46,376 nucleotides of DNA from Candidatus Phelpsiimicrobium noxiivivens (lineage in GTDB: Bacteria > Omnitrophota > Gorgyraeia > Velamenicoccales > Velamenicoccaceae), in assembly GCA_001873995.1 (NCBI GenBank), contig MNVR01000004.1, positions 1 to 46,376 on the forward strand, in the 5' to 3' direction. Made by a program: the position numbers and the translations under genes. Below the pieces are notes generated by a model that was given only the letters and a program-made list of their open reading frames with translations, was not told the DNA's origin and searched no databases. Within the stretch, counting starts at the first letter, position 1. Each line of letters opens with the position of its first letter. Below, one piece after another: positions 1 through 9,188 of the stretch.

Positions 1-3000
1 AACCTTATAGAAAAAATAATAAATATAAGAAAACCTAAATTGATCCAGTGCCCTTTTTTAACAGATGCCGCGGCTTTTATTGGATTTATAAAAAAGACAA
101 ACCTCCCGGTGTTTGTGGCCGTGAGGGGCTTTGATCTTTACAAAGGAAATAACTCAAACTTAGTGCGCGAACTATTGCCGTATGTCTCTAAATTTATTGC
201 GAAATCAAGGTCTATTTCAAACACCCTTGTTTCACTTGGATGCCCGCCTGAAAAAATTGAGGTCATACACAGCGGCGTTGACCTGACTGAACTGGCATTT
301 AAGCCAAGGGCCTTGGATAAAAAAAAGCTTAAGATATTATCATGCGGGAGATTCGTTGAAAAAAAAGGATTTGAGGCGACTTTATTATTTTTTAAAAAGT
401 TTCTGATCCAATACCCCAGGGCTACTTTAACTTTAATTGGGGAGGGCCCGCTTGAGCTAAAAATACGCCGCTTAGTAAATAGATATCACCTTGGAAAAAG
501 CATCAACATCAAAAGTGTTCTTCCGCACCGTTTATATATCAACGAGCTATACAAACACGATATTTTTGTTTTACCATCGCAGATCGCTAAAGATGGGGAT
601 AGGGAGGGGATACCCAATGTTTTAAAAGAAGCCATGGCTTCGGGCATGCCTGTCATATCTACAAACCATTCGGGCATCCCGGAACTGATCCAAGATCGAA
701 TAAACGGACATTTGGTGAACGAGGGTGATTATTCTGCCATTGCCGCCATAGCCGATAGCCTGATAAAAGACAGCTGCAAAACAGGTGAACTCTGCTGGCG
801 CGCCAGGTTCACGATCGAAAAGTATTTTGATCTGGCTGATACAGCAGGCCAATTGGAGTCCCAATATGACAGAATATTGATGCCTGATTTTGCCCGCTCA
901 ATAAGAGATATGATAGACGGCAAAAAACCCTTAAAATTCCGCGCTGACCTCCACCTGACCGCTGGATGCAACAATAAATGCATTATGTGTGACAATTGGA
1001 AGAACCCTGTCGCAGCCCCGATGGCAAAGAAAGAGGTATTAAAACTGCTCAAAGACCTCAAATCCTTTGGGGTAAATTACATAAGGTTCCATGGCCAAGA
1101 ACCATTGTTGAGGAAAGATATTTTTTCAATAATGGAGATTGCAAAAAAATTAGGGTTCTTTATTGGGATCAAAACTAATGCCTTGCTTATTGATAAAATA
1201 AATATTCGCAGGCTCTGCGCTTTAATTGACAATTTATACCTATCATTGGACTCCCATGATAAGGCTGTGCATAATTATTTAAGGGGGAATACAGCGTCAT
1301 TTGATAAAAATATCGGCCTGGTAAAGGAGATCAAAGCCAAATACCCGGATATAAAGGTCTTTTTAAACTCTGTGGTTACCGGAAAAAACTTAATAGATCT
1401 TGATCGCATGCTTGATCTAGCAAAAGAGCTTGATGTTGACCGCGTCAGTTTCGTTCATTTAAACAGGAATAATAAAGATGATCTTTCTAATGTTGCATTA
1501 AAACACAGTCAAATGGAACATTTCTATCTGAATGTTTACCCAAAAATACTTTTAAAAAGCATCAAATACAATATCCCGGTCCAGGTAGATCCCATCCTGC
1601 CAAGGCTGGCAGCACTTGAGAATAAAGAGCAGCTAGCAAGCCTTCTAGGCCAAAAGCGCAATTTTGCTTCTGAAATAAAGAAGTTTGCAGCTGGTTCTTA
1701 CGGAGAAGATTTTTACAAGGAAAACATTTGTTACGGCGTATTTGATCATGTCACTATAGATTGGGAAGGCAATGTTTATCCATGCTGCGCAATGCCAAGG
1801 AAAAAAGAAACTGCCATTGGCAACATAAGGCGAGACCCATTCTTAACTATTTGGGAAAGCGAGCGCTATGTTAATTATAGAGCAAATATCCTGGAAGGCA
1901 GATGTGCCTATAAAAATAACTGCTCAAGGAACTTTAAAGAAACGGCCATAGCAAATGATTGCCTTCGGCGCCCAAATGACCGGGCAAACGGCATCTTCAC
2001 CCATTACACCAACCAATTTATACCTGGGCATATTAAACAAGCCGAAAAATTCAAACGCATTTTGGCATACTCATTTCTTTATTCAAAATTCTACAAAAAT
2101 AAATTGCTTCACCTTCCTGGCATACTTAATGACCAGAAGAATAAGATCGATTTCTTTGTTGGCAAAAATGAGCTAAAGCACAGTTTTAGTTCTGGAGAAA
2201 ATACCCCAAACTATTTTAATGAAGATTACTGTGTTTATAGGACGTCTACGTGCGGAGAGAATGCTTTTCTTTATGCGCGGCCTCATAGATCCGAACCTTT
2301 TGACAGGATGGCTGTATCGTTTCTGGCCACAGGAAAATGGAAATACTGCCAGCCCTGGATCAAGCTGACATCAGAGAACTGTATTGAGGCATCATACCCT
2401 GTATGGGGCAAAGTATCAGATGAAAAATACAAAAATATTGATGTTTTGGTAATACCTGCCTATGAAGATTTCCTCAAAGTTGGATCCGATGAAATAAAAC
2501 GGATCTACCACATGATCCTGGATTCAAAGGCAAACTTTATTCACGCCAACCCAACATATTTAAAACTGCTGCTTTATAGATTTTCTTTAGATGGTATCTT
2601 TTTGCCGAAAGGAAGATTTTCCGTTCATTCAACCTACGAGAATTTTCTACCATCAACTATCAACTTCATCAGAAGGTATCTTTCGTGCGAATGTTTCGAC
2701 CAATATGGTTGTTCCGAGGTAGGCCCGATCAGTTTTACCTGCTCAAAAGGTAACCGCCATATTTTCAGCGATTCTGTCAAGGTAGATGTTGAACGCGCAG
2801 ATAGCCTTAAAAGAAAAGATGCAGGCCGCGTCATCATTACCAGCCTTGAAAATACTGTCATGCCGATCGTCAGGTATTTTAACGGCGATTATGCTTTGCG
2901 CCTTAATAAGGCCAGATGTAATTGCGGTTTGAAAACCCCTATTATGGGACAGATCCTAGGCAGAGAATCAGAGATCATCGAACATCGCGGCAATGCTATT

Positions 3001-3255
3001 TTTCCCTTGGATATTGATAATGCTTTTATAAAAGAACCTAATTTGCTTCTTTACCAGGCAATTTACGGTGATGCAGGGCTGCGTGTTAAATATATCCCGG
3101 CCATCAGGAATAGACATATCGATATTATCGCCATAAAGAAGAGTTTGATAAATATTTTTAAAGACGATAAATTGCCCGTTGATTTTGAAGTAACGGGCGC
3201 TATACTACCGTCTCACAGAGGTAAATTTAAAACCGTTGTTATAAATAAACCATGA
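1..3255 (+). CDS. Glycosyltransferase (GT4) - radical SAM/SPASM - PaaK-like adenylate ligase fusion, 5' partial
   Basis: The reading frame is open to base 1, so the true start lies outside the window; the first possible in-window start is TTG at 40 and residue numbers count from there. Residues about 1-285 resemble a GT4 glycosyltransferase C-terminal half: HSGVD, SCGRFVEKKGF, and an EGIPNVLKEAMASG donor-site motif. Residues about 300-620 form a radical SAM domain with C310, C314 and C317 (CNNKCIMC), a GQEP variant of the GGEP SAM-binding motif, and a C-terminal Cys-rich SPASM-like segment (VYPCCAMP). Residues about 650-1070 resemble phenylacetate-CoA ligase/CapK adenylate-forming enzymes: a TSTCGEN loop near 735, YGCSEVGP near 889, and an RYFNGD/CNCG/GR series. 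It is the first visible gene of a coupled operon, with an ATGA overlap to the next gene. Domain families are seen. The product, presumably a sugar- or acyl-modified glycoconjugate intermediate, is inference. Confidence 0.85.
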   Translation, partial: NLIEKIINIRKPKLIQCPFLTDAAAFIGFIKKTNLPVFVAVRGFDLYKGNNSNLVRELLPYVSKFIAKSRSISNTLVSLGCPPEKIEVIHSGVDLTELAFKPRALDKKKLKILSCGRFVEKKGFEATLLFFKKFLIQYPRATLTLIGEGPLELKIRRLVNRYHLGKSINIKSVLPHRLYINELYKHDIFVLPSQIAKDGDREGIPNVLKEAMASGMPVISTNHSGIPELIQDRINGHLVNEGDYSAIAAIADSLIKDSCKTGELCWRARFTIEKYFDLADTAGQLESQYDRILMPDFARSIRDMIDGKKPLKFRADLHLTAGCNNKCIMCDNWKNPVAAPMAKKEVLKLLKDLKSFGVNYIRFHGQEPLLRKDIFSIMEIAKKLGFFIGIKTNALLIDKINIRRLCALIDNLYLSLDSHDKAVHNYLRGNTASFDKNIGLVKEIKAKYPDIKVFLNSVVTGKNLIDLDRMLDLAKELDVDRVSFVHLNRNNKDDLSNVALKHSQMEHFYLNVYPKILLKSIKYNIPVQVDPILPRLAALENKEQLASLLGQKRNFASEIKKFAAGSYGEDFYKENICYGVFDHVTIDWEGNVYPCCAMPRKKETAIGNIRRDPFLTIWESERYVNYRANILEGRCAYKNNCSRNFKETAIANDCLRRPNDRANGIFTHYTNQFIPGHIKQAEKFKRILAYSFLYSKFYKNKLLHLPGILNDQKNKIDFFVGKNELKHSFSSGENTPNYFNEDYCVYRTSTCGENAFLYARPHRSEPFDRMAVSFLATGKWKYCQPWIKLTSENCIEASYPVWGKVSDEKYKNIDVLVIPAYEDFLKVGSDEIKRIYHMILDSKANFIHANPTYLKLLLYRFSLDGIFLPKGRFSVHSTYENFLPSTINFIRRYLSCECFDQYGCSEVGPISFTCSKGNRHIFSDSVKVDVERADSLKRKDAGRVIITSLENTVMPIVRYFNGDYALRLNKARCNCGLKTPIMGQILGRESEIIEHRGNAIFPLDIDNAFIKEPNLLLYQAIYGDAGLRVKYIPAIRNRHIDIIAIKKSLINIFKDDKLPVDFEVTGAILPSHRGKFKTVVINKP

Positions 3256-5219
3256 TGAACAGAATATTGTTTTATTACCATCATTTCGGAGGGTTAGGCC
3301 ACGGCATGAGGGTCTATTCTCTTTGCAAAGCCATAAAGTCAATTGACCCAAGGGCTACGATACTTGTCATAAATAGCGGCTTGCCTCAGCCGGAACTTGA
3401 AATAAAAAAATACGCCAGTGTCATCGATCTTCCTGACTTAAGCACTAAAAACTCTTTTTTCGCCAGAAAAGCTTTGCTGGAACACGTCGCCGCATCATAT
3501 AAACCGGATGCGGCAGTATTTGAACATTTCCCATTTGGAAGGCAGCTTCTAGCCCCTGAGATCATACCTTTTATCGGGCTTTTAAAACAGAACGGCGCGC
3601 GCATATATTCTTCTGCCAGGGATATCATCGCCCAAGACGTTGACTTAAAAATACTCTTAAGGCAGGCCGGTCTATTTAGCGCCATCTTTATACATGCTGA
3701 TACAAATAGCGATTTCCTTACTTCGTTCAAACAACCAATTAAATTACTTAATAAGATAGTCTTTACCGGCAGGGTATGCTGCCTGATGAAAAATGAGCTA
3801 AAAACAAAGAATATATTACGAAAAAGCATAGGCATAGGAAAGAGGCGCCTCATTCTTATTAATAATGGAGGGGGTAGGGACGGATTTGATATGCTTAAAA
3901 ATGTCATTGCCGCGAAACCCATGCTAACCGATGACATCCTTTACTTAATAGCCGCAGGGCCTTCTATCGCAGACGATAACTATAAGTATTTGAAAAAGAT
4001 AGCACAACAGGAAAAAAACATAATACTGAGAAAATTCGTACACGATTTTACTGATCATGTCAATGCCGCAGATCTTTATATAACGATGGGCGGGTATAAT
4101 TCTATCAACAACATCCTGTTGACCGGGACCAGTTCTATTGTCTTTCCCAGAAGAACAGATAAAGAGCAGGTATTGAGGGCTGCCAAATATAGGGCTCTTT
4201 TCCAAATAGCAGACTCCGACTCTAAAGCGAAATACCTGGCTGATAAGATCCGATCAGGCTTAAGATCAAAACAAAGGTCTTTATTTCATAAGCAATATTT
4301 TTTTGACGGCGCCAAAAAAACTGCCGCTTTTCTGAATAGCGCCTTATCAATAAATACCCTAAAGATCCGTCTTCATACTTATTGCAATGCGGATTGCGGC
4401 ATGTGCAGTTGGAAAGAGAAAATAGAAAGGCTACCTTACAAAAATGTACTAAAAATACTGGATCAGGCGTCATTACTCGGCATAAAAAATATAAACTTCA
4501 CTGGAGGCGAGCCATCCATTTACCCGGAAATAATACAGGCCTTAAAATATGCTAAGGATAAGGGATTCTACGTCTCTATTTCAAGCAACGGCATCTGGCC
4601 TAAGCGTATACGCGGAACAATAGCTAATACTATAGACTCCGCTGACTTATCCATAGACGCCGGCAACAAAGAAGACAATGACCTGATCCGCGGAAAGAGC
4701 GGATATTTTAAGTCCGCGCTTAGGACTTTAGCCTACCTCTTGGAAAAGAATAAACCTGTCCATGTTAATGTTACGGTGAGGCCGGACAATGCAGGGTCTT
4801 TAAGCTCAATTATCGACATGTTGCCTCGACGAGTCAGCAGTGTATCCTTCACGTTAGTTGACAATACCTTAAAAAAAGACCCAAGGTTACTTTTTAGCCA
4901 TGAAAAGCTTCTTGAATACTTTTTTAAAGAGGTGCCTCTTATCATGAAACGTGCAGCCGATAAGGGTATACGCGTATCGTTTGGCCCTTCAAAAAAACCG
5001 CGAAAAAACGGTAAGTGCCCCAGGCAAAAGGATGTCTTAAGGATCAATTCTGACGGCGCGATAAGCTTTTGTTGTTTTTTGGACGATAGCGCAAAAGACA
5101 TAGGTAATATCATGAAAGAAGGCCTGATAGACATTATTACTTCTGACAAGTTCCTTGATCTTAGAAAAAATCAGATACCAGGCAAAGGCATTTGTAAAAA
5201 TTGCAAGGGATCATCATGA
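3252..5219 (+). CDS. COG4671/MurG-like glycosyltransferase fused to a radical SAM/SPASM domain
   Basis: ATG at 3252 overlaps the previous stop as ATGA; a second ATG at 3255 is possible. Residues about 1-355 look like a GT-B glycosyltransferase of the MurG/COG4671 type: an N-terminal GGLGHGMRV loop, a NNGGGRD segment, and a MGGYNS motif where UDP-sugar enzymes bind the donor. This half is related to the free-standing protein at 7956-9188, which has SLGHTMRV and MAGYNTS at matching places. Residues about 370-655 are a radical SAM domain with C378, C382 and C385 (CNADCGMC), an FTGGEPS motif, and a Cys-rich tail (FCCFLDD ... CKNCKG) resembling SPASM. The fusion suggests that glycosyl transfer and radical chemistry act on the same intermediate. 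The substrate is unknown. Confidence 0.85.
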   Translation: MMNRILFYYHHFGGLGHGMRVYSLCKAIKSIDPRATILVINSGLPQPELEIKKYASVIDLPDLSTKNSFFARKALLEHVAASYKPDAAVFEHFPFGRQLLAPEIIPFIGLLKQNGARIYSSARDIIAQDVDLKILLRQAGLFSAIFIHADTNSDFLTSFKQPIKLLNKIVFTGRVCCLMKNELKTKNILRKSIGIGKRRLILINNGGGRDGFDMLKNVIAAKPMLTDDILYLIAAGPSIADDNYKYLKKIAQQEKNIILRKFVHDFTDHVNAADLYITMGGYNSINNILLTGTSSIVFPRRTDKEQVLRAAKYRALFQIADSDSKAKYLADKIRSGLRSKQRSLFHKQYFFDGAKKTAAFLNSALSINTLKIRLHTYCNADCGMCSWKEKIERLPYKNVLKILDQASLLGIKNINFTGGEPSIYPEIIQALKYAKDKGFYVSISSNGIWPKRIRGTIANTIDSADLSIDAGNKEDNDLIRGKSGYFKSALRTLAYLLEKNKPVHVNVTVRPDNAGSLSSIIDMLPRRVSSVSFTLVDNTLKKDPRLLFSHEKLLEYFFKEVPLIMKRAADKGIRVSFGPSKKPRKNGKCPRQKDVLRINSDGAISFCCFLDDSAKDIGNIMKEGLIDIITSDKFLDLRKNQIPGKGICKNCKGSS

Positions 5220-7024
5220 ACACCATTAAGTCTCTCAATTGGATAATAACTAATAGATGTAATAGCCGCTGCTTACACTGCGCCATTTGGAAAGAAAAAA
5301 AACTTAACGAAATTTCTTTAAACGATGCCAGGTGCATCCTGTCTGACCCATTGATAAACAAAAGTTATTTTGCTAAGCATGGCCTGGATATCGCATTAGG
5401 AGGAGGAGAGACATTTCTTCATCCGGATCTACCAAAAATAATACGAGAGATCAAAAAAACTTATCCTGGTGCCCTGAAAACCATCTCAACTAACGGCCTC
5501 TTAACAGATGAGATCTGTGATTTTGTCAAAAATAACTTAAACGAAAATATTAAGCTCAATATAAGTATAGACGGTCTAAAAGATATACACGATAGGATAA
5601 GAGGTATAAAAGGAGGATTTGACGCAACCCTAAAGACGATCGTCAAGGTCCGCGCTATCAGCCTGCGCCAGAAGATAGAGATCAAACTGACGATCCTGCC
5701 TGAAAATCATGGCCAGATCACAAAAGTTTTCGCGCTGGCGGAAAGATTGAAATGTAATTTTTCTTTCAAACCCGCGGAAAACATGAGGCAATATACAAAT
5801 AAAGGCCGCGACCTCGATATAAATTTTGATCCGAGCCAGTTATGTTCTATCAGAAACCAGGCCTTTATTATTTCAGATTCTATGAGAAATAAGTCTGAGT
5901 ATAAGAAAGCTGAGTTTTTTAAAGATATACCTTTTTATCTTTTTTCAAGATCAAGGGCTACCTTTTGCTCAGTGCTAAAAGAACATCTAACAGTGATGCC
6001 TGACGGCCTGGTCTTTGATTGCATAAAAGGCCTGCCGCTCGGCAATATTCATTCTGCTGACCTTAAGCGCCTTGTCCATAATTCAATAACGCCTGCAGAT
6101 TGCGACTCTTGCATGCTGATGTGCGGAGCGTTTAAAGGCTACGAAGAACATCTTAATACATCCAAAACAGCTAATATTGAGATCACGAACCGATGCAATT
6201 TATCCTGCAGCATGTGCACACAGAAAGAGCTTAGGTCAAACGATCACAGTGACCTGACGCTTGAACAATTTGTTTGCCTTATACAAACGTATAAGGATAT
6301 TGGCCATGTCTCTTTCGTAGGAGGAGAGTCGTTCCTGAATAAAGACTTCTTTGGCATGATGGAATACCTTGATGGAAAGAAAATAACTTATGAGTTGACC
6401 ACCAATGGGACCATTATTACAGATAGCACGATACATCGCTTAAAAAGAATGGCTGGATTGAAAAATATCTCTTTTTCTCTTGATGGCATGGAAAAATACC
6501 ATGACAAAGAAAGAGGAAAAGGCGTTTACTCAAAATGCTTGATGAACCTTAAAAAATGCGCTTCAAGTTTCGCTGTCAGCGTTTCTTCAATAGTTAAAAG
6601 CGACAACATTGAAGAATTGGCTAAATTAACTGTCACTCTTAAAAAGATACGCCTTCAAAGGCATAAACTTATCTTAGGCATAGATATTAGCGGCCGCCAA
6701 AAATATTCATCCCTCGTCAAAATTCCGACATTAATGATACAGGGCCCGGTTTTAAAAAACTACTTAAAAGATATTGATCTTTTTATTGACCTCTATATCA
6801 GGCTTTCTAAACTGCATGGCAACGCTGTGGATATTAAAACAGAACCATTGATGCACGATAACAGAGCTGAATGCAAACAACTAAAACAATACCGTTTTGA
6901 CCCTTCCGGGAAACGTATTTTCTGCGAATTTATCCGTAACGACGTAAGCGATAAAACGATCCCGGTTTCATATCTGAAAAGGGCTGCTTTAGCTATTTGC
7001 GAAAGATGCTGTAAACGCCAATGA
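5216..7024 (+). CDS. Tandem double radical SAM protein
   Basis: I chose ATG 5216, which forms an ATGA overlap with the upstream stop and has an AAGGGA Shine-Dalgarno-like motif at 5205-5210. An upstream in-frame TTG at 5201 is less likely. The protein is 602 aa with two complete CX3CX2C motifs: C15/C19/C22 (CNSRCLHC) and C327/C331/C334 (CNLSCSMC). Each is followed by a GGE motif (GGGETF, GGESF) and an SxDG strand (SIDGL, SLDGM), so both halves look like intact radical SAM barrels. Domain 1 ends in a PDG...C...C segment (VMPDGLVFDC, CDSCMLMC) resembling an auxiliary-cluster site. Domain 1 is similar to the single-domain protein at 10079-11017, including an FKxxENxxxYT stretch, so they are probable paralogues. 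Whether both halves are active cannot be seen. One may be a peptide or sugar epimerase/dehydrogenase-type module. Confidence 0.85.
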   Translation: MNTIKSLNWIITNRCNSRCLHCAIWKEKKLNEISLNDARCILSDPLINKSYFAKHGLDIALGGGETFLHPDLPKIIREIKKTYPGALKTISTNGLLTDEICDFVKNNLNENIKLNISIDGLKDIHDRIRGIKGGFDATLKTIVKVRAISLRQKIEIKLTILPENHGQITKVFALAERLKCNFSFKPAENMRQYTNKGRDLDINFDPSQLCSIRNQAFIISDSMRNKSEYKKAEFFKDIPFYLFSRSRATFCSVLKEHLTVMPDGLVFDCIKGLPLGNIHSADLKRLVHNSITPADCDSCMLMCGAFKGYEEHLNTSKTANIEITNRCNLSCSMCTQKELRSNDHSDLTLEQFVCLIQTYKDIGHVSFVGGESFLNKDFFGMMEYLDGKKITYELTTNGTIITDSTIHRLKRMAGLKNISFSLDGMEKYHDKERGKGVYSKCLMNLKKCASSFAVSVSSIVKSDNIEELAKLTVTLKKIRLQRHKLILGIDISGRQKYSSLVKIPTLMIQGPVLKNYLKDIDLFIDLYIRLSKLHGNAVDIKTEPLMHDNRAECKQLKQYRFDPSGKRIFCEFIRNDVSDKTIPVSYLKRAALAICERCCKRQ

Positions 7025-7959
7025 TGAACTTAAACAACAAACAACGACTTAGCTTAGGCATACTTCCGCGGTCTATTAGCCTAAAAATATCGCTGGATAT
7101 AGGATGTAACGCAAAATGCGTGATGTGCGACGACCACTACTACAAAAAAAACAACTTTAATTATAGGGAACTTGACAGGTTGATCGGCTTTCTTGACGCA
7201 ACGATGATCAAGAAGATAGACCTGATCGGAGGGGAACCACTGGTTGACAAGGATAATTTGTTGAAGATCATAAAAAAGATCAGAAAGAAAGGCATCGATA
7301 CGACTTTTACGACCAATGGTGTATTATTGAATAAAAAGACGCTGGATAAAATGACCTCATATGGCATAAATGAGATCACGATCTCACTGGACGCGGCCGG
7401 CAAAAAACATGATATGCTCAGAGGAATTCCAGGACTATTTAATAAGATCAACTCTATCGCTGATCATTGCAATCAAAACCACCGCAACTTTAAGATCAAT
7501 TTAAATACTATAATTATGAAAAATAATATTGATTCGATCCCGCGCCTTGTGCTATGGGCGCAAAAAATGAACATTAATTCTATCTCTTTATTACGGCTTG
7601 TCCGATATAATAATGCGTATGAATCTTTGCGTGTGAACAATCGCGATATCATAGGATTACTATTTAAGCTTATCAAGCTCAGGTCTTGTTTTATCTTCAA
7701 AAAACCTTTAGCAATGAAAAATGACGGCATAAAAGGCTGCTCATACCTTACGCATAGGCTAATCGTCAACGATAAGGGACAGGTCACCCCTTGCTGGAAA
7801 AAAGAAGATCGCGGTTTTTTTATTGATAGGCCATTAAAAAAACTTTACTTAGATAAAAACTTCAGGAATTACTTGCTTGATAAGATAAATAATTGCGGTG
7901 ACAATTGCCCTAACTGTTTGATCGTTTCACTTATAAGGCCTTTAAATTACGTTAAATGA
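7021..7959 (+). CDS. Radical SAM protein with Cys-rich C-terminus
   Basis: A 312-aa protein starting at ATG 7021 (ATGA overlap; ATG 7024 is an alternative). It has C29/C33/C36 (CNAKCVMC), a LIGGEPL motif, an FTTNG strand and SLDAA, the usual landmarks of a radical SAM barrel. The C-terminus has GQVTPCW and a terminal CGDNCPNC, consistent with a SPASM- or twitch-like auxiliary Fe-S site. It is the size of single-domain SPASM enzymes that modify peptides or sugars. It lies between a double radical SAM gene and a glycosyltransferase, overlapping both by 4 bp, so it is almost certainly co-translated with them. Substrate unknown. Confidence 0.85.
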   Translation: MMNLNNKQRLSLGILPRSISLKISLDIGCNAKCVMCDDHYYKKNNFNYRELDRLIGFLDATMIKKIDLIGGEPLVDKDNLLKIIKKIRKKGIDTTFTTNGVLLNKKTLDKMTSYGINEITISLDAAGKKHDMLRGIPGLFNKINSIADHCNQNHRNFKINLNTIIMKNNIDSIPRLVLWAQKMNINSISLLRLVRYNNAYESLRVNNRDIIGLLFKLIKLRSCFIFKKPLAMKNDGIKGCSYLTHRLIVNDKGQVTPCWKKEDRGFFIDRPLKKLYLDKNFRNYLLDKINNCGDNCPNCLIVSLIRPLNYVK

Positions 7960-9188
7960 ATAAGAAAAAGATCGTCATATATTTCACTCATAAAGAAAGC
8001 CTTGGCCACACGATGCGCGTGCTGACCATTATAAAGGCATTGAAGGCAAAGTTCGGAAATAACGCGGATATTACTATTTTTCACGCGGGTAAACAACAGG
8101 ATTTTTTTACGCCACCCGAAAACACAACCTGGATCGACCTTCCTTATCCATACCACAGCAAATTAGACTTTAAAAGAAGCCGCCAATTTTCTTTTACAAC
8201 CCCTATATACGCTAAACTTAGAAGCGAACTTATGCTTAAAAGGTTAAAAAAGATCAAGCCCGATATCTTCATGACCGAATTTTTTCCGTTCGGCAGGGAA
8301 GAATGCCGTTTTGAGTTATTGCCTATCTTGGGCTATTTAACGCGTAGCGGAACAAAGATCTACGCTAGCATCGGCTATCCCTACATCGTCCGGACGAATA
8401 TCAATATTCTACTGAGTCATTGTGATTATTATGAAAAATTCTTTATACATACCCCTGAGCGCCTTGAATATGAATTTCTGTCTAAAGACATTACGAGCCC
8501 GGTCTATAAAGCTATGCATGAAAGGACGTTTAAGCATATAGATGAAAAGATACGATACACCGGATACATCATGCCCTTTAATTCATCATCCATTAAAGAC
8601 CCTCAAACGATCAGAGACTCATTTAAAACGCAAGGCAGAAAATTGGTAGTCGTCACCCGGGGAGGCGGGCCCCGCTGTCCAAGGGTCGTAGTAGGTTCCA
8701 TCCTGTCAGCAAAATTCTTGCCTAAAGACAAGTTTGTTTTTATCATTGCCGCCGGCCCATCAACATCTGACAGGGAGATGTCCTTATTCAAAAAACTGCA
8801 GCGGTCAATAAAAAACAATAAAATATATATCTTCAAATATCTACCTGACTTGCCTAGCTACTTGAATGCCTGCGATGTATCTGTAGGTATGGCAGGCTAC
8901 AACACTTCGGTCCCGCTGTTATATTTCAGGAAACCCTCTATTTTTATACCTGCAAAAGAAGACCCGGAGACGGCCCTGGGATATTGTTCCGAGCAGATCA
9001 GCCGCGCTAAGTTAATGAATAAATATTTGGGGAGTTTTATCCTTGATTACCATGAATTCGAGCCCCAAGGCCTTGCAAAAAAAATATTACAGACCCTAAA
9101 CAATAGTCTGACACCTTTTGCGTCGCGTATTAAGAACGGATGGTTTAACGGCGCGGATAACACAGCTGACCTCATCATGCATGAATAA
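7956..9188 (+). CDS. COG4671/MurG-like GT-B glycosyltransferase
   Basis: A 410-aa protein starting at ATG 7956 (ATGA overlap). It has the N-terminal SLGHTMRV loop after a hydrophobic beta strand (KIVIYFTH), the TRGGGPR turn at the start of the second Rossmann lobe, and MAGYNTS near residue 310. These are typical of GT-B enzymes of the MurG/COG4671 group that transfer a sugar from a nucleotide donor. It shares architecture with the N-terminal half of 3252-5219, so the locus has a fused and a free version of the same transferase. No membrane helix is evident, so it is probably cytosolic or peripheral at the inner membrane. Acceptor and donor are unknown. Confidence 0.8.
   Translation: MNKKKIVIYFTHKESLGHTMRVLTIIKALKAKFGNNADITIFHAGKQQDFFTPPENTTWIDLPYPYHSKLDFKRSRQFSFTTPIYAKLRSELMLKRLKKIKPDIFMTEFFPFGREECRFELLPILGYLTRSGTKIYASIGYPYIVRTNINILLSHCDYYEKFFIHTPERLEYEFLSKDITSPVYKAMHERTFKHIDEKIRYTGYIMPFNSSSIKDPQTIRDSFKTQGRKLVVVTRGGGPRCPRVVVGSILSAKFLPKDKFVFIIAAGPSTSDREMSLFKKLQRSIKNNKIYIFKYLPDLPSYLNACDVSVGMAGYNTSVPLLYFRKPSIFIPAKEDPETALGYCSEQISRAKLMNKYLGSFILDYHEFEPQGLAKKILQTLNNSLTPFASRIKNGWFNGADNTADLIMHE

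Noticed and set aside
5201-5215. TTG start for the double radical SAM gene
   Set aside because: The following ATG 5216 has an AAGGGA motif at a good distance and an ATGA overlap, typical of this operon.
9118-9180. Extended TTG start for the radical SAM gene at 9181
   Set aside because: It lies within the previous gene and adds residues with no radical SAM similarity; ATG 9181 leads straight into the core.
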